Assembly (NCBI GenBank): GCA_023539495.1
Contig: JAKCEV010000008.1
Span: 1 to 33,995 of the forward strand
Direction of reading: 5' to 3'
Length of the DNA: 33,995 nucleotides
From: Candidatus Wolframiiraptor allenii
Lineage (GTDB): Archaea; Thermoproteota; Nitrososphaeria_A; Caldarchaeales; Wolframiiraptoraceae
Shown: in pieces, positions 26,770 to 33,995 of the stretch
Numbering within the stretch: position 1 is the first letter of the stretch
Layout of the letters: each line of letters opens with the position of its first letter
Program-made: the position numbers and the translations under genes
Notes under the pieces: generated by a model
What the model was told of the DNA's origin: nothing
The model's database searches: none
What the model saw: the letters and a program-made list of their open reading frames with translations, nothing else

Positions 26770-27175
26770 CATTGTTACTGGGTGTCTCTCCCACGGCCTC
26801 TTGTGCCTCCCGGAGCTTGAGAGCATCCTCGATCGCCTTCTTAACAACGCTTTCCCCAATCTCCCTGAAAGCCCTAACCCTTAGATTCGGGTAGTCCCAG
26901 ATTATCCTCCCCCCAGACATAGTGTATGGGGCCTCTATCCTGACTAGATCGCCCTTCGATAGGGCGAGATACTTGACAAGTGCTTCATAGAGCACGGAGT
27001 TGAGCTCGCCTGCTGCCCTCGCGACCTCCTCCTTATCTATCTCCCCAGACTTTACTTTCTGGGAGAGTTGAGCGAAAAGAACTCTCCTTACCCTATTTGC
27101 ATAGGCTCCTGCGAGGACGACCCCCGTCCTCACAATCTGTTTCTCCTCGGGCTTTCCAGCCCCCTCCATAACCAA
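26753..27175 (-). CDS. Conserved archaeal protein (possibly DUF2258-like)
   Basis: TGVVLAGAYANRVRRVLFAQLSQKVKSGEIDKEEVARAAGELNSVLYEALVKYLALSKGDLVRIEAPY; coherent ORF convergent with DUF47. Family recalled, not verified. Confidence 0.55.
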   Translation of the reverse strand: MVMEGAGKPEEKQIVRTGVVLAGAYANRVRRVLFAQLSQKVKSGEIDKEEVARAAGELNSVLYEALVKYLALSKGDLVRIEAPYTMSGGRIIWDYPNLRVRAFREIGESVVKKAIEDALKLREAQEAVGETPSNNAMESS

Positions 27176-27213
27176 TATGTAGTTATGCTAGCAGACTTAT
27201 AAGTAATCGAGGC

Positions 27214-27906
27214 TTGCGAGGCGGAAAACTTACATTATACATGTATGCCACATATTCCATGGCCATTCTCGGCGATAGGGAGAGGAAGTATCTCAGGTCT
27301 AAGTTCGAGAAGGAGCTCTCGGGCAGGGTTAGACTCATCGTCTTCACTCAGGAGTTCGAGTGCGAGTATTGTGCCGAGGTTAGGAGCCTTGCGGAGGAAA
27401 TCGCGGAGCTCGATAACAGGATAAGCGCCGAGGTCTATGACTTCCAGTCCGATAAAGAGCTTGCGGAGAGGCTAAAAGTAGATAAGATTCCAGCCTTACT
27501 CGTCTTCGGCGAGAAGGAGTATGGGGTTAGGTTCTTCGGCATACCAAGTGGATATGAGTTCATGACGCTCGTTGATGACATCATCTATGTCTCTAGGGGA
27601 TCCTCAAACCTCCCAGCACCCCTCAAGGAGAAGGTTAAGCAGATCGATCGCCCAGTCCATATCCAAGTCTTCGTTACGCCAACATGTCCATATTGCCCGA
27701 TAGCCGTTAGAACGGCACACCAGATGGCAATCGAGAACACGAATATAACCTCGGACATGATCGAGGTTCTTGAGTTCCCACACCTTGCCCACAGATACCA
27801 AGTTATGGCGGTCCCGAAGATAGTGATTAACGATAGGATTAGCTTCGAGGGAGCATTGCCCGAGGCATTATTCGTGGAACATGTTCTCGCCGCCTTGAGG
27901 GGCTAA
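27214..27906 (+). CDS. Protein disulfide oxidoreductase / glutaredoxin-like PDO with two thioredoxin folds
   Basis: CEYC motif in the N-half and CPYC in the C-half (VTPTCPYCPIAVRTAHQMA). Confidence 0.9.
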   Translation: MRGGKLTLYMYATYSMAILGDRERKYLRSKFEKELSGRVRLIVFTQEFECEYCAEVRSLAEEIAELDNRISAEVYDFQSDKELAERLKVDKIPALLVFGEKEYGVRFFGIPSGYEFMTLVDDIIYVSRGSSNLPAPLKEKVKQIDRPVHIQVFVTPTCPYCPIAVRTAHQMAIENTNITSDMIEVLEFPHLAHRYQVMAVPKIVINDRISFEGALPEALFVEHVLAALRG

Positions 27907-27943
27907 GCTTAAACAAGGCCCAAGCCAAGATCTTCACGGGATA

Positions 27944-28312
27944 ATGTCCCTTGCAAGAATCCCGGTGAAGATTGAGATAGAAGGTCTTGGTGAGTTAAAT
28001 GGCGAGCTAATCAGATTTCATGCGCCACTCACGGTCAGCACACTTGTCAAGATGCTCCCGATAGGCGGTGCTATAGCCAAGTGGGATTATGCAATATACT
28101 TTCATGTCCAGCTTGAGAGGGGGGCGGAGAAGCCAGTGAGTCGCGTAAGCGCGGGTGATATTCTATACTGGCCGCCCGGGAGTTGCATAGCATTAGCGTT
28201 CGCGAACGCAATCCCGCCAGCCCAGATGACCAAGATCGGCAGATATCAGGCTGACTATGAGATGATTAAGTTAGCTCAGGTTGGGGCGAGGATAACAATT
28301 AGGAGGGCCTAG
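27944..28312 (+). CDS. Cyclophilin-like domain protein (PF04126-like)
   Basis: IPVKIEIEGLGELNGELIRFHAPLTVSTLVKMLPIGG...GDILYWPPGSCIALAF. Confidence 0.7.
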   Translation: MSLARIPVKIEIEGLGELNGELIRFHAPLTVSTLVKMLPIGGAIAKWDYAIYFHVQLERGAEKPVSRVSAGDILYWPPGSCIALAFANAIPPAQMTKIGRYQADYEMIKLAQVGARITIRRA

Positions 28313-28317
28313 GCGGT

Positions 28318-28671
28318 TTATTGTTTCTTCTTCGGCTTTTTCACCTTAACCTCGGCCAGAGCCTCCTTAACCGGTGCATATATTTTGAGTCTCCTATCCC
28401 CGACGACGAGCCTGATGAGTCCTCTTCCAGCGAGGTCGCGGAGAACCTGTCTAGCAATGGAGATCCTTACCCCGAACTTCTCCGCCAGAAGATTCGGTGT
28501 AACATACGGCTGCTCCCTAAGAAATTCTACGACGTCATCGATGGGCGGCGGGATAATGCTAGCGACAACCTTCTCCCTTGCCTCGGGGCCGGCTGCCACC
28601 CCACCCTCCCGCGCACGCGCAGTCTTCTTCTCAAGCTGGCTTATGCTCGGCTTCTTCGGAGGCACAGCCAC
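28318..28671 (-). CDS. rps25e: 30S ribosomal protein S25e
   Basis: VTPNLLAEKFGVRISIARQVLRDLAGRGLIRLVVGDRRLKIYAP winged helix with a basic C-terminus. Confidence 0.88.
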   Translation of the reverse strand: MAVPPKKPSISQLEKKTARAREGGVAAGPEAREKVVASIIPPPIDDVVEFLREQPYVTPNLLAEKFGVRISIARQVLRDLAGRGLIRLVVGDRRLKIYAPVKEALAEVKVKKPKKKQ

Positions 28672-28725
28672 ACCTCCCGGCTAAAGGGGGACAATACCCC
28701 TCATAAATATTTTGAAAGGCGGGAC

Positions 28726-29574
28726 ATGGTGATTATTCTTGGCTTGAGGCTGAAGGACTACCTTGCTCAGAATATTCGAGATGTTCCAGCGGAGTATCTC
28801 CCATCTCATGCGAAACTGATAGGCCGCGTGGCTCTTGTCAGGCTGAGGGAGGAGGTTGAGGGTCTTAAGCGCGAGATAGGAGCCCTTATTCTCAGGTTCT
28901 ACAACGTGCAGGCGGTGTATCTTGTACGGGGCGTTGAGGGCGTTGAGAGACGCCCCATTCTCGAGCTCATAGCCGGGGAGCCTATCCGAGAGATAACTCA
29001 CCGAGAATATGGCTGCGTCTTCAGGCTGGATATCACGAGGCTCATGTTCTGCCTCGGCAACAGCTTCGAGAGGCTTAGGCTCGCAGGCCTCGTTTCGGAT
29101 GGCGAAATCGTGGTCGACATGTTCGCTGGAGTGGGGCAGTTCACGATCCCGATAACTGTCCTCGCAAATCCGAAGAAGGTCTATGCGATAGAGATAAATC
29201 CAGAGGCATACGCCTACCTCACAGAGAACATTAGGCTGAATGGGGTTGAGGATAAAGCTCAACCTATTCTCGGGGATTGTAGGAGGGTTGCTGAGAAGGA
29301 GCTGCATGGCGCCGCGGACCGTGTCATCATGGGCTACTTCTGGGGTACGATAGAGGCTCTCGGCCCAGCCCTAAGCGCCCTTAAGCCCGAGGGAGGAATA
29401 GTACACTTTCATGATCTCGCGAGGAGGGGTAGCGAGAGGGAGTTCATCGAGGACGTATTGGAGAGGGCAAGGCGGATGGGATACAGGGTCGAGCCCATAG
29501 GGTGGAGGCGGGTCAAAAGCTACTCTAGGACAAGAAACCACGTGGTGATAGATTTCTTCGCGATGCGCGTCTAA
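28726..29574 (+). CDS. Trm5/TYW2-family tRNA methyltransferase-like enzyme; Taw2 more likely than Trm5
   Basis: VVDMFAGVGQFTIPI, VYAIEINPEAYAYLTENIRLNGVE, DRVIMGYFWGT instead of the Trm5 NLP motif. The upstream ORF extension is antisense to S25e; start ATG 28726. Confidence 0.75.
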   Translation: MVIILGLRLKDYLAQNIRDVPAEYLPSHAKLIGRVALVRLREEVEGLKREIGALILRFYNVQAVYLVRGVEGVERRPILELIAGEPIREITHREYGCVFRLDITRLMFCLGNSFERLRLAGLVSDGEIVVDMFAGVGQFTIPITVLANPKKVYAIEINPEAYAYLTENIRLNGVEDKAQPILGDCRRVAEKELHGAADRVIMGYFWGTIEALGPALSALKPEGGIVHFHDLARRGSEREFIEDVLERARRMGYRVEPIGWRRVKSYSRTRNHVVIDFFAMRV

Positions 29575-29602
29575 AGTCCTGGCAAAGCTTATTATCAGTG
29601 TA

Positions 29603-30604
29603 TTGCGAGATAGCAGTGTAATGTCCGGCGGGATTTCTAGGAGAAGGTTCGTGAAGCTTCTAGGCGGAGCTGCCGCCGCTATAGGCTTAGCATCACTTGG
29701 ATACTCGCTGGGATGGTTTAGCGCTGGTGAAAGAGCCGTTCTCGAGAGGAGCATTAGCGGCGAATCCAATCTCGAGAGGCCGTTAGTATCGCTGGTTAAA
29801 GGCCGTGATGTCAATGCAATGGTAAGGAGGGCAATCAAGGCCATTGGCGGGATCGAGGCGCTTGTGAGCCCGGGCTCTAGGATTCTGATAAAGCCTAATG
29901 TTGGCTTCAATAGACCTGAGGCCGTGACATCGCCGGAGGTGCTAAGAGCAGTGATTGAGGTTATCAAAGACGCCGACCCAAAGGAGATAATAGTGGCTGA
30001 GAGTGCTGTCCGCGGCTATAATACATCTAATAACTTCGGGGTAACTGGGATAGCCGATGTGGTTAGAGGACTTGGTATCCGCCTAGTAGACTTAGATAAG
30101 AGCAGTGAGATTGTAAAGGTTAAGACCTCAGGAAAACTCCTTGGCGAGGTTAGCGTCTTCAAGCTAGCATGTGATGCCGATGTGATTATAAGTGTCCCAA
30201 GGCTTAAGAGGCACTCTCAGGCAATTGTCACGATCTCCATGAAGAATATGATGGGGATTCTACCGAGTGATCAGAAGGGCATGTTCCACGTGTTGGGGCT
30301 GCAACAATGTATAGCTGACCTGAACACCGTGTTCAGGCCGGATCTGGCGATAGTTGACGCGACAGAGGTCATGACCGTCAGCGGGCCGGGGATGGGTAGG
30401 ATGGTCCCGGGGGAAGCAATTCTAGCGAGCAGGGACCCGGTAGCGCTGGACCTCATAGCAGCCGAATACCTCTTTAGGCTCGAGGGAAATGAGAACCCAC
30501 TCGAGACAGCATTGAATGTGCCTCATATCAAGCTCGCGGCCGAGCTCGGCATAGGCATAAACGACCCATCAAGAATACGCGTGGTCGAGGAGAGAGTGAG
30601 TTGA
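29603..30604 (+). CDS. DUF362 protein with Tat signal peptide
   Basis: SRRRFVKLLGGAAAAIGLASL twin-arginine signal; ILIKPNVGFNRPEAVTSPEVLRAVIE; ISVPRLKRHSQAIVTISMKNMMG. Confidence 0.85.
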   Translation: MRDSSVMSGGISRRRFVKLLGGAAAAIGLASLGYSLGWFSAGERAVLERSISGESNLERPLVSLVKGRDVNAMVRRAIKAIGGIEALVSPGSRILIKPNVGFNRPEAVTSPEVLRAVIEVIKDADPKEIIVAESAVRGYNTSNNFGVTGIADVVRGLGIRLVDLDKSSEIVKVKTSGKLLGEVSVFKLACDADVIISVPRLKRHSQAIVTISMKNMMGILPSDQKGMFHVLGLQQCIADLNTVFRPDLAIVDATEVMTVSGPGMGRMVPGEAILASRDPVALDLIAAEYLFRLEGNENPLETALNVPHIKLAAELGIGINDPSRIRVVEERVS

Positions 30605-31212
30605 CCACGCGAAGGGAGTTATTCAGGATGGTATTAGGACTTCTCTTCATCCCGCTGGCCGGCAGCTTTCTCTCGATGCTACCGAGCAGGAGGGTGGTGC
30701 GCCCCCCGGGCGCCGTAGACGAGAAGCTCTTCCTAGAGCTCTGCACACGCTGTGGAATATGCGTGGATGCATGCTCCAGTGAGGGGAGAGGCACACTCGA
30801 GCCATGTGGTATCTTGGATGGAGTGTCCATGATGGGCACGCCCAAGGTCAATCCTCTGAGAGCTCCCTGCGAGGCCCGGTATGGGATATGTGAGGGCAGG
30901 CTTCCATGCGTCAAGTCCTGCCCCACGGGGGCCTTGAGATGGATTGAGCCCGAGGAGATAAAGCTGGGATCTGTTAGCTGGAGCCCTGGTCGCTGCATTG
31001 CGGTTCTTGGGGGCGAGTGCTTGGTCTGCGCTGAAGTATGCCCGGTGCCCGGCGCTATAACCCCGAGAAATGGGATCCCGGTCTTCCATAGTAATAGATG
31101 TGTGGGGTGTGGGCGATGCGTTTACGCATGCCCAGCCGACCCAAAGGCATTAATTCTCATGCCTGAGGGGGAGAGGAGGCATCATTGGGGTCGAGCAGGC
31201 TTCTCAAGATAA
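30601..31212 (+). CDS. NapG/MauM-like exported or membrane-attached polyferredoxin
   Basis: TTRRELFRMVLGLLFIPLAG N-terminus; CTRCGICVDACSSEG, CVKSCPTGAL, CLVCAEVCPVPGA, CVGCGRCVYACP. TTG start overlapping the DUF362 stop. Confidence 0.85.
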   Translation: MTTRRELFRMVLGLLFIPLAGSFLSMLPSRRVVRPPGAVDEKLFLELCTRCGICVDACSSEGRGTLEPCGILDGVSMMGTPKVNPLRAPCEARYGICEGRLPCVKSCPTGALRWIEPEEIKLGSVSWSPGRCIAVLGGECLVCAEVCPVPGAITPRNGIPVFHSNRCVGCGRCVYACPADPKALILMPEGERRHHWGRAGFSR

Positions 31213-31964
31213 ACCTGCTAACGGTCGCGGCAGTCATAGCCACCTACGTGGCCCTGAATTTATCCGGCGTGGCTTTGGGTGGATACTGCCTACTATCCCT
31301 CGGCAACATGCCCTTCATCTGCCCGCTGGGTTTTCTCCAGCGCCCAAGTATTGTTGAGGCCACCACACATGCGATCCTCATAGGCCTAGCGATCACCTTG
31401 GCTTTAATCGCGCTGCATGGAAGGATTTTCTGCGGCTGGATATGCCCCATAGGGCTAGGCCTCCGCTTCCTGAAACACGATAAAGGTAATGGCCGCGGAA
31501 TAATCCTCGCATTCTCGATAAGCTTAGCCTCGATGCTTATCGTATCATGGATCCTAGGCTTCCCAATATTCTGCCTCATATGCCCAGTCGGGATCGTGAG
31601 CAGGATCATCGCTTCCGCCCTAACTGGATCACTCGACCTATGGAGCATACTTTGGGGTATAACGATATTCGCGGTGATAACGCTAGTGCTCAGAATACAT
31701 AATTGGTGTGGCGGTGTATGCCCACTAGGCGCTCTCCAAGCACTCCTAAGCCCCCTCAAGATACTGAGGATAAAGGCGAGCAGTAGATGCACGAGATGCA
31801 GAATCTGTGCGAGGAACTGTCCATTAGGCTTGGAGATACATAAGGATAGAGAGGTTGATCATATGAGCTGCACGGCCTGTATGAAATGTGTTGCAGAGTG
31901 CCCCTTTAAGGCGCTGAAGCCCGCCCTGAGCAGCCCCTTATCCTCCACGAGACTGAGAAATTAG
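31185..31964 (+). CDS. NapH/MauN-like membrane polyferredoxin
   Basis: Several TM segments, FCGWICPIGL, CLICPVG, CGGVCPLGALQ, then CTRCRICARNCPLG and CTACMKCVAECPFKAL. Confidence 0.88.
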   Translation: MGSSRLLKINLLTVAAVIATYVALNLSGVALGGYCLLSLGNMPFICPLGFLQRPSIVEATTHAILIGLAITLALIALHGRIFCGWICPIGLGLRFLKHDKGNGRGIILAFSISLASMLIVSWILGFPIFCLICPVGIVSRIIASALTGSLDLWSILWGITIFAVITLVLRIHNWCGGVCPLGALQALLSPLKILRIKASSRCTRCRICARNCPLGLEIHKDREVDHMSCTACMKCVAECPFKALKPALSSPLSSTRLRN

Positions 31965-31983
31965 TTATCGGACCTACAGCTGT

Positions 31984-32427
31984 TTAGATGATTATGCTCG
32001 CGGCGTTAGCTATTCTAGGCCAGCGCTCGGCAGCCTCCCTAGCCACGGGCCCCTTGATCTCCGTTGCCTTGAGATCTCCCTCGGGCGTTACTAGGACCGC
32101 CGCTGTATCCTCGAACATTATCCATGTCCCATCAGGTCTACGATACGGCTTTCTCTGTCTTATTATCACCGCGTGCATCGGCTTTTTCCTAAGGTCTATC
32201 GGCCCCTTCTTCACAGTGACCGAGACTAGGTCCCCGACAGCGGCGCATGGATGCCTTCCCCTCCTAGTCTTAATGCCATGTACTTGTATTATTTTGAGGA
32301 GCTGGGCTCCCGAGTTATCGGCGCATGGAATGAGAGAGCCCACATTAATCGTCCTAGGCAGGTCAGGCCTTCTTTCGAGAATTCCTACAGCCGCGACCGC
32401 CCTACTCCTCTTAGACATACCGCACAC
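31984..32427 (-). CDS. rpl14: 50S ribosomal protein L14 (uL14)
   Basis: VGSLIPCADNSGAQLLKIIQVHGIKTRRGRHPCAAVGDLVSVTVKKG...ALVTPEGDLKATEIKGPVAREAAERWPRIANAASIII. Confidence 0.93.
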   Translation of the reverse strand: MCGMSKRSRAVAAVGILERRPDLPRTINVGSLIPCADNSGAQLLKIIQVHGIKTRRGRHPCAAVGDLVSVTVKKGPIDLRKKPMHAVIIRQRKPYRRPDGTWIMFEDTAAVLVTPEGDLKATEIKGPVAREAAERWPRIANAASIII

Positions 32428-32458
32428 CTCCCCTAGGATTTCTGGGGCTTTTTAAGGA

Positions 32459-32803
32459 TCACTTCTCCTCAAGCTTCTCAATAACCACGAAATGGACGGT
32501 CTTGCTTAGAGGCCTGCACTCCGCGATCCTCACCTTATCCCCCTCCTTGACATCGATGCATGGCGGGAGGTGGGCGGGTATATTGCTCCTCCGCCGCTCA
32601 TACCTCTTATACTTCCTTACATAGTGGAGATACTCCCGCCTAACAATAATCGTCCTAGCCATCCTCCTCTTGTAGACTACCCCCGTGAGAACGGTTCCCC
32701 TAACCTTCAAGTGGCCGTGGAATGGGCATTTCGGATCATCGCACTCATTCTCCGGAGGCTTGACTGGTATCCCGATGTTCTTCGCAGACATGCTCATGCT
32801 CAC
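32459..32803 (-). CDS. rps17: 30S ribosomal protein S17 (uS17)
   Basis: [86 protein letters not shown]. Confidence 0.92.
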   Translation of the reverse strand: MSMSMSAKNIGIPVKPPENECDDPKCPFHGHLKVRGTVLTGVVYKRRMARTIIVRREYLHYVRKYKRYERRRSNIPAHLPPCIDVKEGDKVRIAECRPLSKTVHFVVIEKLEEK

Positions 32804-33000
32804 CTTCCTCCTCGAGCCGCCAGCGCTGGCACCGACTCGGAGAAGCCTCCTAATAATGTTTCCAGCTCTCCTACCATCTCCTCACCCCCAAAACTTCCCT
32901 AACAGCCCTCTTGGCAACGCTAAATATCTCCCCAAAGCGAATATGCCTCCGGTTCATTATCATCGCGTTCATCCTATCCCATAACCGAACATGATGAAGA

Positions 33001-33390
33001 GCCTGCCCTTATTTCTTGGGGAGCCACTCGAAAATGGGAAATAAAAATGTGGGACATCATGATGCTTATGGCATGCTTGTCTCGGCAAGCTTCAGCTTGA
33101 ATAGTGTCGCGTCCCATAGCTCCCCCCATACGTCCCCGAGATATTCTATCAATTGATCCCAGTCCATTACCCTCACCATGTCGCATCTCGTCACGCGCCT
33201 ATCGCCCTCGCTCACGCCTCACACCACGAAATATTTGACATCCTCCCCGTCCTTGAATGGTATTATGAAGATCTACTCCGAGGTTCCTCTATCGCCATGG
33301 AATCCTATTTTTAGCCGGCTTCCCCGGCATCTAGGCATCATCATAAGAATCTTCCACTTTCAGGCGGGTCCCCAAGAAATAAGGGCAGGC
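33001..33390. mobile_element. 390-bp element bounded by 22-bp perfect terminal inverted repeats (MITE-like)
   Basis: 33001-33022 GCCTGCCCTTATTTCTTGGGGA equals the reverse complement of 33369-33390 TCCCCAAGAAATAAGGGCAGGC. Weaker similarity continues to ~38 bp. Confidence 0.65.
33066..33215 (-). pseudogene. Short/frameshifted ORF inside the TIR-bounded element
   Basis: VSEGDRRVTRCDMVRVMDWDQLIEYLGDVWGELWDATLFKLKLAETSMP*. Just upstream in another frame is IFIIPFKDGEDVKYFVV*, similar to the peptide encoded at ~24783-24834. Confidence 0.35.
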
Positions 33391-33416
33391 ATGTACTGAG
33401 ATGATATTGTGGAGAC

Positions 33417-33674
33417 ATGATCGGTTACGTGGATGCCTTCGAGGAGGCTGGTCTCCTGATGGAGTTTATCATGGTCTTGGATTACGTGGACTCGGCGCTT
33501 GCCGTTGTTGGGAGGCATGGGCCGCCATCAGCCATCGCTAGGACACTTGTATATGATAGGCTCAGGATGCTCGACGACTTCGCCAGAAAATACCGCGGAT
33601 ATGTTGGCAAGGTGATGGATTACGTCTGCGAGGAGCTTCATGGCTTACTCTATGAAGTCCTCGGAGGTGGATGA
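33417..33674 (+). CDS. 85-aa uncharacterised ORF coupled to tnpB
   Basis: MIGYVDAFEEAGLLMEFIMVLDYVDSALAVVGRHGPPSAIARTLVYDRLRMLDDFARKYRGYVGKVMDYVCEELHGLLYEVLGGG; stop overlaps the tnpB start (ATGA). Confidence 0.6.
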   Translation: MIGYVDAFEEAGLLMEFIMVLDYVDSALAVVGRHGPPSAIARTLVYDRLRMLDDFARKYRGYVGKVMDYVCEELHGLLYEVLGGG

Positions 33675-33995
33675 AAGTGAGGAGAAATTGCGTTGTGGAG
33701 CTGGTGGTTGATGAGGAGACCGAGAAGAGGCTGAGACAGCTATGTGATCTTTCATCGAAGCTATGGAACGAGGTCAATTACGCCAGGCTGAGGATGTGGC
33801 TAGAGAAGAAACACATTGACTTTAAGGCGATATATAGGGAGTTCTACGAGAAATACAAACCATTGATAGGCGCCGTCACGACGCAGACGATCATAAGAAA
33901 GAATAATGGCGCGTGGAGGAGCTTCTTCAAGCTATTGGAGCTGAAGAGGGAGAGGAGGCTGCCGCCATTCATAACTTGGGTTAGTCCGCCGGGAT
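33671..33995 (+). CDS. tnpB: TnpB (IS200/IS605 OrfB) N-terminal part, truncated by window end
   Basis: MKVRRNCVVELVVDEETEKRLRQLCDLSSKLWNEVNYARLRMWLEKKHIDFKAIYREFYEKYKPLIGAVTTQTIIRKNNGAWRSFFKLLELKRERRLPPFITWVSPPG. Not in the ORF track. Confidence 0.85.
   Translation, partial: MKVRRNCVVELVVDEETEKRLRQLCDLSSKLWNEVNYARLRMWLEKKHIDFKAIYREFYEKYKPLIGAVTTQTIIRKNNGAWRSFFKLLELKRERRLPPFITWVSPPG

Noticed and set aside
28321-28725. N-terminal extension of the methyltransferase ORF
   Set aside because: Antisense to ribosomal S25e; the family homology starts at ATG 28726.
31244-31792. 182-aa minus-strand ORF
   Set aside because: Antisense of the NapH-like gene; that frame has clear Fe-S motifs.
31988-32455. 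155-aa plus-strand ORF
   Set aside because: Antisense of ribosomal L14.
1-33995. CRISPR arrays, Cas genes, rRNA, prophage structural genes
   Set aside because: No regularly spaced repeats, Cas motifs, rRNA cores or phage proteins were seen on reading both strands.

Overview
This is a 34 kb archaeal segment, by gene content most like a thermophilic Thermoproteota-type lineage. The archaeal informational genes are L40e, TFE, aTrm56, TmcA, S25e, a Taw2/Trm5-family methyltransferase, L14 and S17. It carries three tRNA genes: two intron-containing tRNA-Val (GAC and CAC) and tRNA-Phe (GAA). The central 20 kb is a catabolic/redox island: LarA-type lactate racemase, class III aminotransferase, a BMP-family ABC importer with a fused double permease, EtfB/EtfA, an AOR-family oxidoreductase, a fuculose-1-P-type class II aldolase, a FucK-like FGGY kinase, a GlcD-type FAD dehydrogenase, a second AOR with a four-cluster ferredoxin subunit, and an aldo/keto reductase. 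I read this as a possible ferredoxin/ETF-coupled route from deoxy-sugar through aldehyde and 2-hydroxyacid (lactate or glycolate) to oxoacid. A Tat-DUF362 / NapG-like / NapH-like cluster near the right end is a second candidate redox module. Both ends show mobile DNA: a truncated tnpB coupled to an 85-aa ORF by an ATGA overlap, a 390-bp unit with 22-bp perfect terminal inverted repeats, related dispersed hairpin repeats, and two copies of a structured repeat that could be orphan omega-RNA/right-end remnants. I saw no CRISPR array and no rRNA. All calls come from reading the sequence and the supplied ORFs; no database search was run.
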